A DNA stretch of 60,410 nucleotides from Chitinophagaceae bacterium (GCA_947504605.1 CANNJE010000006.1:1-60410); one strand, 5' to 3'; counted from the stretch's first letter, positions 26,531-36,767 are shown. A program made the numbers and translations. The notes: a model not told the origin generated them from the sequence alone.

Positions 26531-26559
26531 AAAACGGATCAAAATTGATCCGTTTTTAT
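26531..26559. terminator. bidirectional intrinsic terminator, RDD gene / proS
   Basis: A perfect 12-bp repeat (AAAACGGATCAA, loop AA, TTGATCCGTTTT) has T-runs on both strands and lies between convergent genes. Confidence 0.87.
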
Positions 26560-26600
26560 ACTATCTACAAGTTCCATTCAAGGCTAGATTCTAATCAGAA

Positions 26601-28079
26601 TTAATAAGCTCTTGCAAACAAAACTCTTTGTTTACTTGGTTTACCTGAAAGAATACAAACACCATCCTCCATTTCATTATCTAAAGGAATACAACGGATG
26701 GTAGCCTTGGTTTGTTCTTTGATTTTTTCTTCAGTTTCAGGTGTTCCATCCCAATGAGCTGAAATAAAACCTGCTTTTTCATCCAGCAGTTTTACAAAAT
26801 CATCCCAGGTGTCTGCCTTTCTGGTATTTTCCGTTCTAAAATCCAACGCTTTATTAAAGATATATTGCTGAATTTCTTCCAGTAACGCTTTCACATAAAC
26901 AGCCAACCCATCTATTGAAACAGATTTTTTCTCCTTGGTATCTCTGCGGGCCAATTCTACAACATTATTATCGATATCTCTTTGCCCCAACGCTATTCTC
27001 ACAGGTACTCCCTTTAATTCGTATTCTGCAAACTTCCAACCTGGCCTTGCATTATCATTGTCATCATATTTAACCCTGATACCCAAAGCTTTTAATTCTT
27101 CGATGATTATTTTAGCTTTAGCATCAACAATTGCTTTTCCTTCTTCTCCTTTATAGATTGGAACAATTACCACCTGCAATGGAGCAATTTTGGGAGGCAT
27201 AACAAGTCCCTGATCGTCACTATGAGCCATAATAAGTGCACCAATTAACCTTGTACTTACGCCCCAACTGGTAGCCCATACATATTCAAGTTTATTGTTT
27301 TTGTCGCTAAATTTCACATCAAATGCTTTGGCAAAATTCTGGCCAAGAAAATGCGAAGTTCCTGCCTGTAAAGCCTTACCATCCTGCATCAATGCCTCTA
27401 TACAATAAGTATCTTCTGCACCTGCGAAACGTTCGCTAGCTGTTTTTACTCCTTTAATAACAGGCACTGCCATGTATTCTTCTACAAAACTTGCATATAC
27501 ATTCAGCATCTTTACCGTTTCTTCCACCGCCTCTTCTTTGGTAGCATGAGCGGTATGTCCTTCCTGCCACAAAAATTCGGCTGTGCGCAAAAATAAACGA
27601 GTACGCATTTCCCATCTAACCACATTTGCCCACTGGTTAATTAATAATGGAAGATCTCTGTATGACTGTATCCAGCCCTTATATGTATTCCAAATGATGG
27701 CCTCACTTGTAGGCCTTATAATCAATTCCTCTTCTAGTTTTGCTGCTGGGTCAACTATTAGTTTCCCTTTATTTTCGGGATCAGCTATCAAGCGATAATG
27801 GGTTACTACAGCGCACTCCTTAGCAAAACCTTCTGCGTTTTTTTCTTCGGCTTCAAATAAACTTTTAGGAACAAATAACGGAAAATAAGCATTTACATGA
27901 CCGGTTTCCTTAAACATTTTATCCAACTGATCACGCATATTTTCCCATAATGCATAGCCATAAGGTTTAATAACCATACAGCCTCTAACAGCGGAATGGT
28001 CTGCTAATGCAGCTTTTACGACCAATTCGTTGTACCACTGCGAATAATCTTCTGCTCTTGATGTAAGTTCTTTACTCAT
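26601..28079 (-). CDS. proS: prolyl-tRNA synthetase (short, archaeal/eukaryote-like type)
   Basis: This class II aminoacyl-tRNA synthetase charges tRNA-Pro. It has 492 residues and lacks the bacterial editing insertion, so it is the ProS3 (archaeal-like) form common in this phylum. Motif 2 is in [24 protein letters not shown], and the conserved [27 protein letters not shown] precedes it. The anticodon-binding domain lies around 300-400 (LQVVIVPIY...[13 protein letters not shown]). The C terminus ends in the conserved Tyr (FARAY). It is transcribed away from the lipoprotein gene; the 441-base gap upstream holds its promoter, which I could not pin down. Confidence 0.95.
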   Translation of the reverse strand: MSKELTSRAEDYSQWYNELVVKAALADHSAVRGCMVIKPYGYALWENMRDQLDKMFKETGHVNAYFPLFVPKSLFEAEEKNAEGFAKECAVVTHYRLIADPENKGKLIVDPAAKLEEELIIRPTSEAIIWNTYKGWIQSYRDLPLLINQWANVVRWEMRTRLFLRTAEFLWQEGHTAHATKEEAVEETVKMLNVYASFVEEYMAVPVIKGVKTASERFAGAEDTYCIEALMQDGKALQAGTSHFLGQNFAKAFDVKFSDKNNKLEYVWATSWGVSTRLIGALIMAHSDDQGLVMPPKIAPLQVVIVPIYKGEEGKAIVDAKAKIIIEELKALGIRVKYDDNDNARPGWKFAEYELKGVPVRIALGQRDIDNNVVELARRDTKEKKSVSIDGLAVYVKALLEEIQQYIFNKALDFRTENTRKADTWDDFVKLLDEKAGFISAHWDGTPETEEKIKEQTKATIRCIPLDNEMEDGVCILSGKPSKQRVLFARAY

Positions 28080-28520
28080 AACCCAACCCCTACCGGGATA
28101 TTTTTTATTTTAATTAATGATATTCAAATTAGACATTTTCAATATTTAGAGTTCCCTATTAATTCAGGAAAAGTTGTCAAATTCTATCTCATATAGATGC
28201 TTATACAATCTGACTACTGCTAAAAAAATGGGTCTACAAGTTTTAATCTTGCAAATACTAAAAGGGTCACAAAAGTAACAACTTCTGCTTCTTTGCCAAA
28301 GTTTAACTTAAAGGCCCTTTTATAGTAAAAAAGCAGTCGTTTTTGTAAATCTCTTCCCTTTTTAGGTTCAAAAAAATAAAACGAAATAAAATATTCTATT
28401 TATGACATCTTTAACATCAAAAAAATAATCTTATACGTCTTATAGCAAATAGATTATGCAATTTTACAGTAACAAATAAAAAGGCATATAAAAACAGTAA
28501 CTTTATACTTCATTTTTTAA
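28080..28520. other. 441-base intergenic region between proS and a lipoprotein gene
   Basis: No coding frame is credible here. The region holds a long-range inverted repeat: ACTAAAAGGG at 28257-28266 pairs with CCCTTTTATAGT at 28315-28326 (10 pairs, 2-base bulge, about 48-base loop). A near-consensus -7 box TAACTTTA (28498-28505) for the lipoprotein gene is also present. I see no T-box or riboswitch core. Confidence 0.4.
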
Positions 28521-28529
28521 ATGATCGCC

Positions 28530-29216
28530 ATGAACACGAAATTATTACTTTTAGCCATTGCTGCGTTTTCAATAACAAGTTGCAGCACTGCTTACAAAAG
28601 CGGCCAAACACCTGATGATGTTTATTACTCTCCTATAAGAGGAATTGATGAAAAAGACAATGTAAAACAAGATAATACTAAAGAGGAAGGAAGAATAGAC
28701 AATTACGAAGAAAGAGAGATCCGCATGTCTACACGTGATAGGCGTTGGAGAGATATTAATGATGATTACGATTACAGTTGCCGATATGATCCGTATCATT
28801 ATGGATACAACTATGGTTATTATTACAATCCATATTATTATAACCGCCCTGTATTTTTACCTGGTTATGCTATTGTAAATCCGAAAAACAATGCTCCAAG
28901 AATGACCAATCTTGGCAGCTACAATAATAATACATTGGTTGTTTCCAACACAAAAACCGGACAAACAAAATGGGTTCAAACCAATAAATCATACAATAAC
29001 AGTAATAACAATAGTGGATCTTTTATAAGAAGAATTATTACACCTATAACATCAGCAGCTTCCAGTTCAGGGTCAACCTCTACCAGAAGTTCAGGATCGG
29101 AGAGTAACAATACAAGAACATATACTCCTTCATCAAGTAATAGTGGAAGCAGCAGTTCAGGTTCTTCTGGAAGCAGCAGCGGTGGTTCTGTTACAAGGCC
29201 AACCCGTGGCAACTAA
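28530..29216 (+). CDS. lipoprotein with Ser/Gly/Asn-rich tail
   Basis: This putative lipoprotein has about 228 residues and belongs to no family I recognise. A signal segment ends in the lipobox ITSC, so the mature protein starts at Cys. It contains a Tyr-rich stretch (around 90-110, repeated YGYN/YYNPYYYN), then a GQTKWVQTNKSYNN motif and a low-complexity Ser/Gly/Thr tail. ATG 28521 gives three more residues; ATG 28530 places the basic MNTK at the start. A -7-like box lies at 28498-28505 and a terminator follows. It is probably exposed at the cell envelope. Confidence 0.72.
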   Translation: MNTKLLLLAIAAFSITSCSTAYKSGQTPDDVYYSPIRGIDEKDNVKQDNTKEEGRIDNYEEREIRMSTRDRRWRDINDDYDYSCRYDPYHYGYNYGYYYNPYYYNRPVFLPGYAIVNPKNNAPRMTNLGSYNNNTLVVSNTKTGQTKWVQTNKSYNNSNNNSGSFIRRIITPITSAASSSGSTSTRSSGSESNNTRTYTPSSSNSGSSSSGSSGSSSGGSVTRPTRGN

Positions 29217-29224
29217 AAAATATT

Positions 29225-29266
29225 AAAAAGCCGGTTGAATTAAATAATATTTCGACCGGCTTTTTT
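29225..29266 (+). terminator. intrinsic terminator after the lipoprotein gene
   Basis: Stem AAAAAGCCGGTTGAA with TTCGACCGGCTTTTT (15 pairs, one of them G-U) around an 11-base loop, followed by a T-run. It separates the lipoprotein gene from the porin gene on the same strand. Confidence 0.85.
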
Positions 29267-29299
29267 AAACAAATCCTTTGCCATCTTAAAACATTTATC

Positions 29300-30853
29300 A
29301 TGAAAAAATATTTACTCCTGCTATTTCTATACCCTGCAGCAGATACTTTTGCGCAAATACCCGAAGATGCTGTGCGATACAGTTGGTATCCTCAAAACGG
29401 AACTGCCAGAAATTTAGCTATTGGAGGCGTGATGGGCTCTCTTGGAGGTGATATTACTGCTACTTATGTAAACCCGGCCGGACTTGGGTTTTATAAAACC
29501 AGAGAGTTTGTTTTTACTCCCGGAATATTCTTGAATAAGCAAAAAGCTAATTACAGGGAGACCAGTACCACAGAAAAAAAGAATGCTTTTGGCCTTGGCC
29601 CTACAGGTTTTGTTATTGGCAGCGTGAACCGCTATCAACCCAAAAATAGCAGTGCTTTTAGTATTGCCATTACCCAAACTGCCAACTTCAATAATATAAT
29701 CCGGTATAAAGGACTAAATAATTACAGTTCTTTCAGTGAGCAATTTGCAGAAGAATTCTCTAAAAGTGGCCTTAGTATAAACGAAGTATTAAATACAAAT
29801 TCTCAGCTTCCATATACATCAGCATTAGCATTACAGACTTACCTGATAGATACAGTAAGGGTGGGTAGTGTTTTGCAAGTAAGAGGAGCTCCTGAAAATA
29901 TTTTAGATGCCGGTCAGGCGCTTAGGCAGGAAATGCTAAAAACTACCAACGGCGGAATTTATGAACTTGCTATCGGTGGTGCATACAATCAGGGTGATAA
30001 ATGGTTCTTTGGTGGTACCCTTGGTATTCCTATTGTAAATTATAAGAGTAATATTGAGTTTACAGAAAGTGATACTTCTTCAAACACTTTAAATGGATTT
30101 AAGAACGCAACTTATGTTGATCATTTTAAAACTTCAGGTGTAGGTGTGAATTTAAAACTGGGCGTTATATACAGGCCTCAGGAATATATCAGGCTAGGCC
30201 TTGCCCTTCATACCCCTTCATTGTATTTGATGAAAGACGAGCATACGGCAAGTCTTACAAGCAATCTTGAAACACCCTCAGGTCAAACAGAAACCTTTTC
30301 TGAATCCTCTATATTGTTTACAAACAACCAACCTGGTGAAAGCAGGTATATGCAAACCTCCCCATGGAAAGCAATTATAAGCGCTTCCTATGTTTTTAGA
30401 GAAATTGAGAATGTAAAAAAACAAAAAGGATTTATCTCTGCAGACATTGAATATGTGAATCACAAAGGCAGCCGTTTTAGCAGCGATGCTGAAGCTCCTT
30501 CTACCGAAGAAAAAGATTATTATAAAGCCCTTAACAATGTTGTTAAAGAACAATACAAAGGTGCTTTTAATTTTAAAGTGGGGGGCGAAGTAAAATTCAA
30601 TATTGTAATGGCGCGACTAGGATTTGGATATTACATGAATCCATATAAAGATGCAGGCTTCAAGGTAAACAGAATGTTATTAAGCGGAGGTTTGGGTTAT
30701 AGACATAAAGGAATATTCATTGATCTTACTTATGTGCACAATCTTACCAAAGATGCGAGTTTCCCTTACAGGCTTGAAGATAGAGCCAATACTTATGCTG
30801 CAACCAAACAAAATCTTGGAAATGTAGTTGCTACTGTGGGTTGGAAATTTTAA
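29300..30853 (+). CDS. FadL/OmpP1-like outer-membrane transport protein
   Basis: This 517-residue outer-membrane beta-barrel protein has a signal peptide (MKKYLLLLFLYPAADTFAQ) and the family opening ARNLAIGGVMGSLGGDITATYVNPAGLGFYKTREFVFTPG, which matches the FadL/TodX/OmpP1 N-terminal hatch pattern (NPAG). Alternating aromatic strands continue to a C-terminal GNVVATVGWKF with terminal Phe. Relatives are often labelled hemin receptor without evidence; uptake of a hydrophobic substrate is the safer inference. It is flanked by terminators and so is probably monocistronic. Confidence 0.83.
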   Translation: MKKYLLLLFLYPAADTFAQIPEDAVRYSWYPQNGTARNLAIGGVMGSLGGDITATYVNPAGLGFYKTREFVFTPGIFLNKQKANYRETSTTEKKNAFGLGPTGFVIGSVNRYQPKNSSAFSIAITQTANFNNIIRYKGLNNYSSFSEQFAEEFSKSGLSINEVLNTNSQLPYTSALALQTYLIDTVRVGSVLQVRGAPENILDAGQALRQEMLKTTNGGIYELAIGGAYNQGDKWFFGGTLGIPIVNYKSNIEFTESDTSSNTLNGFKNATYVDHFKTSGVGVNLKLGVIYRPQEYIRLGLALHTPSLYLMKDEHTASLTSNLETPSGQTETFSESSILFTNNQPGESRYMQTSPWKAIISASYVFREIENVKKQKGFISADIEYVNHKGSRFSSDAEAPSTEEKDYYKALNNVVKEQYKGAFNFKVGGEVKFNIVMARLGFGYYMNPYKDAGFKVNRMLLSGGLGYRHKGIFIDLTYVHNLTKDASFPYRLEDRANTYAATKQNLGNVVATVGWKF

Positions 30854-30869
30854 TAAATATTAATATCTA

Positions 30870-30903
30870 AAAAAATGCCGCTATTGAATAGCGGCATTTT
30901 TTT
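30870..30903. terminator. bidirectional intrinsic terminator, porin gene / miaA
   Basis: Stem AAAAAATGCCGCTA with TAGCGGCATTTTTT (14 pairs, loop of about 6) and T-runs on both strands, between convergent genes. Confidence 0.88.
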
Positions 30904-30912
30904 GGGGGGCGA

Positions 30913-31815
30913 TTATTTAATTATTTTTTTGATGCTATCAATTGCCTGGTCAGGATTTCTCATATCCACCCAATTTATTGTTGTATCTTTTTTAAACCAA
31001 GTCATTTGTCGCTTTGCATAGTGACGAGTATTTTGCTTGATTAAATTAATGGCATTGTCCAACGAATTCTTTCCTTCAAAATAATCAAACAATTCTCTAT
31101 AACCAACTGTTTGCAATGCATTGAATGATTTGTAAGGAATCAGACTTTCCACCTCAGCCACAAGGCCAGATGCGACCATTTCATCCACTCTTTGATTAAT
31201 ACGGTTGTACAAATCCTCTCTTGGTAATTCAAGCCCAATCTTTATAATATTAAAGTCCCTTTTTGTAGTACGATTTTTTTGAAAACTCAGAATAGATTTC
31301 CCAGTGGTTAAAACAACTTCCAATGCCCTCATCATTCTTTGAGGATTTAAAATTTCTCCCTTTTGAAAATATTCAGGATCATTTTTATTTAACTGCTCTT
31401 GCAGCCACTCTATACCTACTGCTGCATAATTATCAGCTACTATTTTTTTTACTTCATCAGTTATTCCAGGAATATCATCTAATCCTTCGCAAAATGACCT
31501 GATGTATAAACCCGTCCCCCCCACCATGATGGCTACATCTCTTTGCTCAAATATTTTATTGATACTTGCTAAAGCATACTTTTCAAAATCTGCCGCAGAA
31601 ATCAGATCCGATATAGAAAAAGAATTAATAAAGTAATGATGAATAAGAAAAAGTTCTTCTTCTGAAGGTTTGGCTACACCAATGTTTAATTCTTTATAAC
31701 ATTGACGACTATCTGCGGAAATAATATCAGTAGAAAAATATTGTGCCATTCTAATGGCAAGTGTCGTTTTACCCACTGCTGTGGGACCGGCAATAACAAT
31801 ACAGGTTTTTGTCAT
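30913..31815 (-). CDS. miaA: tRNA dimethylallyltransferase
   Basis: MiaA adds a dimethylallyl group to N6 of A37 in tRNAs that read UNN codons. It has 300 residues with the P-loop GPTAVGKT at 10-17, the DMAPP/tRNA motif ISADSRQCYKELNIGVAKPS, GGTGLYIRSFCEGL, and the C-terminal TVGYRELFDYFEG and NTRHYAKRQMTWFKKD. Everything is normal for the family. The gene runs opposite to the porin gene, with a shared terminator, and stands alone. Confidence 0.96.
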   Translation of the reverse strand: MTKTCIVIAGPTAVGKTTLAIRMAQYFSTDIISADSRQCYKELNIGVAKPSEEELFLIHHYFINSFSISDLISAADFEKYALASINKIFEQRDVAIMVGGTGLYIRSFCEGLDDIPGITDEVKKIVADNYAAVGIEWLQEQLNKNDPEYFQKGEILNPQRMMRALEVVLTTGKSILSFQKNRTTKRDFNIIKIGLELPREDLYNRINQRVDEMVASGLVAEVESLIPYKSFNALQTVGYRELFDYFEGKNSLDNAINLIKQNTRHYAKRQMTWFKKDTTINWVDMRNPDQAIDSIKKIIK

Positions 31816-31909
31816 TTAAGTAACTCGAGTTTGTAAAGAACTCTTTTTTAAATGTATCATAAAATTATAAAACGCAGATTTTAGACACCCAAACTAATTA
31901 TAGATCGAT

Positions 31910-32491
31910 TTAAAATCCATCGTTAGCATCCTCTGCTTCTTCTGTCATTTCATCAGCATCATTCGATTCCTCTGTACCATCTTCGCTTTCTTCTCCATAA
32001 CCATCTCTGAGTGCATCGGGCTGCAAGTCGTATTTTTCTTCCATTTCTGCAAGGCGCTTATCTACCAAACCTTTGGTACCATATTGTGATGGTGCAATCC
32101 CTTCTGTTCTGATACAGCATGGATAAGTGAGTTTTTTATTCTCTTCTTTATCCAGGTTAATCAGTTCTACCATAAAATGCCAGTTCTTATTAAAATCGTA
32201 TTCGTAAATAAATTTTTGATTAGGAGCTTTTACTTCACTGGCTAGGGATACCTCACTCATGATAAGAGGTGCTGCCTGATAATCTTTATCATATTTTTCC
32301 AGGGAAATTTCACGTCCTCGTTGCCAGTTATCGTTGCTGCGGTAAAAAGTAGCTTTATGTTTGTTGTCAAACTCATAACTCTTAAGAATCGCTTCATGCA
32401 GTTCCAAAAATGTTTGGGTGTGACGAATTGCTACATCACGATAAATACTTTCATCATCTTCCCAATATGTTCTGAATCGTAGTATTGCCAT
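31910..32491 (-). CDS. pRiA4b ORF-3-like / IS1096 passenger TnpR-type protein
   Basis: This 193-residue soluble protein is of the plasmid pRiA4b ORF-3 family. The diagnostic order is a beta-rich opening with HTQTFLELHEAILKSYEFDNKHKATFY, then FIYEYDFNKNWHFMVELI, and YPCCIRTEGIAPSQYG. The C terminus is strongly acidic. Family members occur in chromosomes and on mobile elements; no transposase or repeat is near, so it is a resident gene here. Function is unknown. A perfect -7 box lies only 4 bases from the ATG, suggesting a leaderless mRNA. Confidence 0.82.
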   Translation of the reverse strand: MAILRFRTYWEDDESIYRDVAIRHTQTFLELHEAILKSYEFDNKHKATFYRSNDNWQRGREISLEKYDKDYQAAPLIMSEVSLASEVKAPNQKFIYEYDFNKNWHFMVELINLDKEENKKLTYPCCIRTEGIAPSQYGTKGLVDKRLAEMEEKYDLQPDALRDGYGEESEDGTEESNDADEMTEEAEDANDGF

Positions 32492-32495
32492 AAGA

Positions 32496-32503
32496 CAAAA
32501 TTA
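32496..32503 (-). promoter_or_regulatory. -7 promoter element of the pRiA4b-like gene
   Basis: TAATTTTG on the minus strand matches TAnnTTTG exactly. Only 4 bases separate it from the start codon (32489-32491), so the predicted transcription start coincides with the A of the ATG. Confidence 0.5.
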
Positions 32504-32613
32504 AGCGTTTTTATGTATGAAACTAACAGAAAGTAATTTGTAATTAGGTTCCCAAAATAGCGCAAATTGAAGGATAAAAAATTAATTAACTCCACACATT
32601 TATATTAAGCCTT

Positions 32614-34026
32614 TTAGCCCGTTATCCCAATCTCTTTCGCTTTCAAATGCATATATATCAGCGCTTGCTCATAATCATTGGGTATAATTCCATCCAGGAT
32701 TGCGTTGCGGATAGCATCTTTAATGATGCCAACTGCTTTTGAAGGCGGTAAATTAAACGCCTGCATTATTATTTCGCCGGTTATAGGTGGCTGCCAATTT
32801 CTGATATGATCTTTGGCTTCCAGTTCTGCACAAAGCTTTTGCACCATTTCGAAATTTTCAATAAATCGCTTTACTTTGTTAGCATTTTTACTGGTAATAT
32901 CTGCTTTACACAAAATCATCAGCGATTCAAAATCATCTCCTGCATCAAACAATAACCTTCTTATTGCAGAATCTGTAATATTTTCTTTGGTAAGACTTAT
33001 GGGCCGAAGATGCAACTCTACCATTTTTCTTACAAACTGCATCTTCTCATTTTGCGGAAGTTTCAGTTGTGTAAATATTTTAGGAACCATCCGTCCCCCT
33101 ATAACTTCATGTCCATGAAAGGTCCAGCCATGTCCTTCCTCAAAACGTTTAGTTGCAGGTTTTGCTATATCGTGTAGCACGGCAGCCCAGCGAAGCCAAA
33201 GATCATCGGTATTTTGACAAATATTATCTACTACCTGCAATGTGTGATAAAAATTATCTTTATGTCCTTTCCCATCTATATATTCAGCGCCTGCCAATGC
33301 CACCATTTGTGGGAAAATTATTTCGAGCAACCCTGTTTTATACAAAAGTTCAAAACCGATAGAAGGTTTTTCAGAAAGTAATATTTTATTCAGTTCATCT
33401 GCAATACGTTCTTTGCTGATGATTTTTATTCGGTTGGCATTTCTTGTAATGGATTGAAGCGTTTCTTCGGTTATACCAAAATGTAATTGAGCAGAAAAAC
33501 GAATAGCACGCATCATTCGAAGTGGATCATCGCTAAAAGTTTTATCTGGAGGCAATGGTGTCTTAATGATCCTTTCTTCGAGATGTTTTATTCCACCAAA
33601 TGGATCTATCAACTGCCCGTAGTCCTTTTTATTTAGACTGATGGCCAATGCATTAATGGTAAAATCTCTTCTATTTTGATCATCTTCCAAAGAACCAGGC
33701 TCAACAGCAGGCTTTCGGCTGTCGTAGCTGTAACTTTCTTTCCGTGCCCCTACAAATTCAATTTCCTCGTCATCCAACTTGATTTGTGCCGTACCAAATG
33801 TTTTAAAAACATTTACCATTGGCCGCTGATCAAAAAGTGTTGCTACTTTTTCTGCCAACAGAATTCCGTCTCCGGTGCAAACAATATCTATATCCTTGGT
33901 AGGTCGTCCCAATATCTTATCCCTTACAAAACCGCCTATGGCATAAGATTCCATACCCAATTCTTCGGCTGCTTGGGCAATTTTATTAAATATTGTTAGT
34001 TCTATATCTGTGCAAGAAATATACAT
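32614..34026 (-). CDS. CCA tRNA nucleotidyltransferase-type protein with HD domain
   Basis: This class II polymerase-beta-fold nucleotidyltransferase has 470 residues. GGFVRD at 31-36 and the metal-binding DID at 45-47 form the catalytic core. ARKESYSYDSRKP and RRDFTINALAI follow, then DPLRMMRAIRF, which binds the tRNA acceptor end. A C-terminal HD domain (LHDIAKP, His285-Asp286) suggests added phosphohydrolase activity, as in many bacterial CCA enzymes. It should add or repair the 3' CCA of tRNAs. The ATG at 34026 is preferred over an in-frame TTG at 34035, because the -7 box (34033-34040) covers the latter. Confidence 0.9.
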   Translation of the reverse strand: MYISCTDIELTIFNKIAQAAEELGMESYAIGGFVRDKILGRPTKDIDIVCTGDGILLAEKVATLFDQRPMVNVFKTFGTAQIKLDDEEIEFVGARKESYSYDSRKPAVEPGSLEDDQNRRDFTINALAISLNKKDYGQLIDPFGGIKHLEERIIKTPLPPDKTFSDDPLRMMRAIRFSAQLHFGITEETLQSITRNANRIKIISKERIADELNKILLSEKPSIGFELLYKTGLLEIIFPQMVALAGAEYIDGKGHKDNFYHTLQVVDNICQNTDDLWLRWAAVLHDIAKPATKRFEEGHGWTFHGHEVIGGRMVPKIFTQLKLPQNEKMQFVRKMVELHLRPISLTKENITDSAIRRLLFDAGDDFESLMILCKADITSKNANKVKRFIENFEMVQKLCAELEAKDHIRNWQPPITGEIIMQAFNLPPSKAVGIIKDAIRNAILDGIIPNDYEQALIYMHLKAKEIGITG

Positions 34027-34032
34027 AGGCTG

Positions 34033-34040
34033 CAAATTTA
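34033..34040 (-). promoter_or_regulatory. -7 promoter element of the CCA-enzyme gene
   Basis: TAAATTTG on the minus strand matches TAnnTTTG exactly, 6 bases before the ATG at 34026. It predicts a leader of at most a few bases. Confidence 0.5.
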
Positions 34041-34199
34041 AAGGTTTGAAAGGTTTAAACCGTTTAAGTATTTAACTATTAAAAGTTAACAAATGCCAAA
34101 AAGTATCCTTAACCAAGGCGGCATTATCAAACTTGATCTCTTTTTCGGCATCAATCTTGACTATTATAATAACCACAAAAAAATACCCTTATTACAACT

Positions 34200-34207
34200 T
34201 AAATTTG
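34200..34207 (+). promoter_or_regulatory. -7 promoter element of lon
   Basis: TAAATTTG is an exact TAnnTTTG match 26 bases before the ATG at 34234. I see no heat-shock-type inverted repeat (CIRCE) beside it. Confidence 0.5.
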
Positions 34208-34233
34208 CCAAATTGGCGAACTAATAAAATACT

Positions 34234-36633
34234 ATGAACAAAAATTTTTATTTAAACAATCAAGAGGATGAAATGGAATTTATGCCCTTAATTCCATTAA
34301 ACGATGATGAAGACTCAGATGCAGACGGACAGGCATTTCCAGGAGAATTACCCATCTTACCATTAAGAAATACCGTATTATTTCCGGGAGTAGTAATCCC
34401 GATTACTGTAGGTAGAGATAAAAGTATAAAGGCTGTAAATGACGCTTATAAGACTGACAAATTGATTGGTGTTGTAGCGCAAAAAGACAGTACTATTGAA
34501 GAACCCACTGTTAGTGATCTTGAAGATGTGGGAACGGTTGCCAAAATTGTAAAATTGATAAAAATGCCAGATGGTGGTACAACTATCATTATACAAGGCC
34601 GAAAAAGGTTTAAAATTGATGAAATAACATCTGAAGATCCTTATTTTAAAGCAACTATTAAAGTGCTGGAAGAAGAAACGATCAAAGGTGACAAGGATTT
34701 TGATGCACTCGTAGGTAGTATTAAAGATTTGGCATCTCAAATCATTAATTTATCTCCTAATCTACCAAGCGAAGCGGCTATCATTCTCAAGAATATTGAA
34801 AACCCTTCCTTCTTGATTCATTTTGTGAGCAGTAACCTTAACAGCGATTTAAAGCAAAAGCAACAACTGCTGGAAATAAGTAATTTAAAAGCCCGTGCAG
34901 AGCTTTTAATGAACCTAATGCATACTGAGTTGCAGTACACAGAGCTAAAAAACAAAGTAACCAACAAAACCCGTGCAGAGCTTGACAAACAGCAACGGGA
35001 ATATTTTCTGCAACAGCAAATGAAAGCCATTAAAGATGAATTGGGCGGCGATAATGTGGCTGAAGTAAAAGAAATGCAGAAGAGAGCTGAAAACAAAAAA
35101 TGGAATACTGCAACAAAAGAAATGTTTAATAAGGGCGCAGAAAAATTGGAACGCATGCACCCTTCTACACCCGACTATTCGGTTGTGTACAATCACCTAG
35201 ACCTAATGCTTGACCTTCCTTGGGAAGAATATACACTAGATCAGTATGATTTAAAAAAAGCCAAAAAAGTGCTGGATCATGACCATTACGGCATGCAAAA
35301 AATAAAAGAAAGAATTTTAGAATACCTGGCTGTGTTAAAACTAAAAGGGGATATGAAAAGCCCTATCCTTTGTTTTCTTGGCCCTCCGGGTATTGGCAAA
35401 ACAAGTTTGGGTAAAAGTATTGCTGCTGCTGTAAACAGAAAATATGTAAGGGTAAGTCTTGGTGGCTTACATGATGAGAGTGAAATACGTGGTCATAGAA
35501 AAACATATATCGGAGCTATGCCAGGTAGGATTATACAATCCATTCGTAAGATAAAATCGAGTAATCCTGTAATGATTCTTGATGAAATAGATAAAGTTGG
35601 CAGCGATAACAGGGGAGATCCATCTTCTGCGTTGCTGGAAGTATTGGATCCTGAACAGAACAATACTTTTTATGACAACTATCTGGAGTTGGAATATGAC
35701 CTAAGCAAAGTACTATTTATTGCTACTGCTAATAATATCAACAATATTCAACCGGCGTTAAGAGACAGGTTAGAAATAATAGACCTAAGTGGATATGCAG
35801 TTGAAGAGAAAATTGAAATAGCCAAGCGACACCTTATTCCAAAACAAACAGAAATGCATGGCCTTAAACCTGCATCATTCAAAATGAGCGATACGGTGCT
35901 AGAAAAAGTAATTGAAGATTACACCCGTGAAAGTGGTGTTAGAGAACTAGATCGTCAATTGGCAAGTATCATGCGCTATCAGGCCAAGGAACTGGTAATG
36001 AAGGGTAAATTAAAAGCAACGATTACTAGCAACGATATTGAAAAAATATTAGGCAAACCAAGGTATAGCAACGAAATATACAAAATGGCCAATATGCCTG
36101 GGGTTGCAGTAGGACTTGCATGGACTTATGTGGGTGGAGATATTCTTTTCATTGAAACACAGTTAAGTGATGGTAAGGGTGAATTAAAACTTACCGGTAA
36201 CCTAGGAAATGTAATGAAAGAAAGTGCCAGTACAGCTTTTACATGGCTTGAGGCGAATTGTAAGAAACTAGGATTAACAGTTGAAGCATTTAATAAAAAA
36301 GATGCTCATATCCATATTCCTGAAGGTGCTACACCAAAAGACGGACCAAGTGCAGGCATTACGATGATGACAGCTCTTGCTAGTGCTTTTACAGGCAGAA
36401 AAATAAAGCCCTACCTAGCTATGACCGGTGAGATTACGCTCCGCGGACAGGTATTACCGGTAGGTGGCATCAAAGAAAAAGTGCTAGCAGCAAAACGCTC
36501 CGGCATCAAAGAAATAATCATGTGCTGGCAAAATGAAAAAGATGTATCAGAAATAAATCCTGCATTTATTAAAGGCATCAAATTTCATTATGTAAAAACA
36601 ATGATACAGGTTTTGGAAATTGCCCTAACATAA
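34234..36633 (+). CDS. lon: ATP-dependent Lon protease
   Basis: This 799-residue LonA protease degrades damaged and regulatory proteins in the cytoplasm. The N-terminal substrate-binding domain ([19 protein letters not shown]) runs to about 240. A coiled-coil region and the AAA+ module follow, with Walker A GPPGIGKT, Walker B MILDEIDK and the [27 protein letters not shown] segment. The Ser-Lys protease domain has Ser706 in [10 protein letters not shown] and Lys749 in [14 protein letters not shown], 43 residues apart as in E. coli. An acidic N-terminal leader ([16 protein letters not shown]) precedes the first domain, as in other Bacteroidota. Confidence 0.97.
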   Translation: MNKNFYLNNQEDEMEFMPLIPLNDDEDSDADGQAFPGELPILPLRNTVLFPGVVIPITVGRDKSIKAVNDAYKTDKLIGVVAQKDSTIEEPTVSDLEDVGTVAKIVKLIKMPDGGTTIIIQGRKRFKIDEITSEDPYFKATIKVLEEETIKGDKDFDALVGSIKDLASQIINLSPNLPSEAAIILKNIENPSFLIHFVSSNLNSDLKQKQQLLEISNLKARAELLMNLMHTELQYTELKNKVTNKTRAELDKQQREYFLQQQMKAIKDELGGDNVAEVKEMQKRAENKKWNTATKEMFNKGAEKLERMHPSTPDYSVVYNHLDLMLDLPWEEYTLDQYDLKKAKKVLDHDHYGMQKIKERILEYLAVLKLKGDMKSPILCFLGPPGIGKTSLGKSIAAAVNRKYVRVSLGGLHDESEIRGHRKTYIGAMPGRIIQSIRKIKSSNPVMILDEIDKVGSDNRGDPSSALLEVLDPEQNNTFYDNYLELEYDLSKVLFIATANNINNIQPALRDRLEIIDLSGYAVEEKIEIAKRHLIPKQTEMHGLKPASFKMSDTVLEKVIEDYTRESGVRELDRQLASIMRYQAKELVMKGKLKATITSNDIEKILGKPRYSNEIYKMANMPGVAVGLAWTYVGGDILFIETQLSDGKGELKLTGNLGNVMKESASTAFTWLEANCKKLGLTVEAFNKKDAHIHIPEGATPKDGPSAGITMMTALASAFTGRKIKPYLAMTGEITLRGQVLPVGGIKEKVLAAKRSGIKEIIMCWQNEKDVSEINPAFIKGIKFHYVKTMIQVLEIALT

Positions 36634-36767
36634 GCTAATGCTGTTATGGTGAGGTAAAGAAACATGTATTAACATAATTTTCATCCCTTACAGTAAACTA
36701 TTAGGCAACTTCCTGCGTATATAGTTTATTCAACTGATTTCATGTTGGTTGTTTTAAGGGTTAAAAG

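Noticed and set aside
28080-28520. T-box or amino-acid riboswitch upstream of proS
   Set aside because: No T-box sequence, specifier stem or terminator/antiterminator pair was found on the minus strand. The phylum rarely uses T-boxes.
28976-29212. Minus-strand frame rich in Leu and Glu opposite the lipoprotein tail
   Set aside because: It is the antisense shadow of the Ser/Gly-rich low-complexity tail and has no independent support.
31910-32491. Insertion-sequence remnant at the TnpR-like protein
   Set aside because: The name comes from family history only. No transposase, terminal inverted repeats or target duplications are visible.
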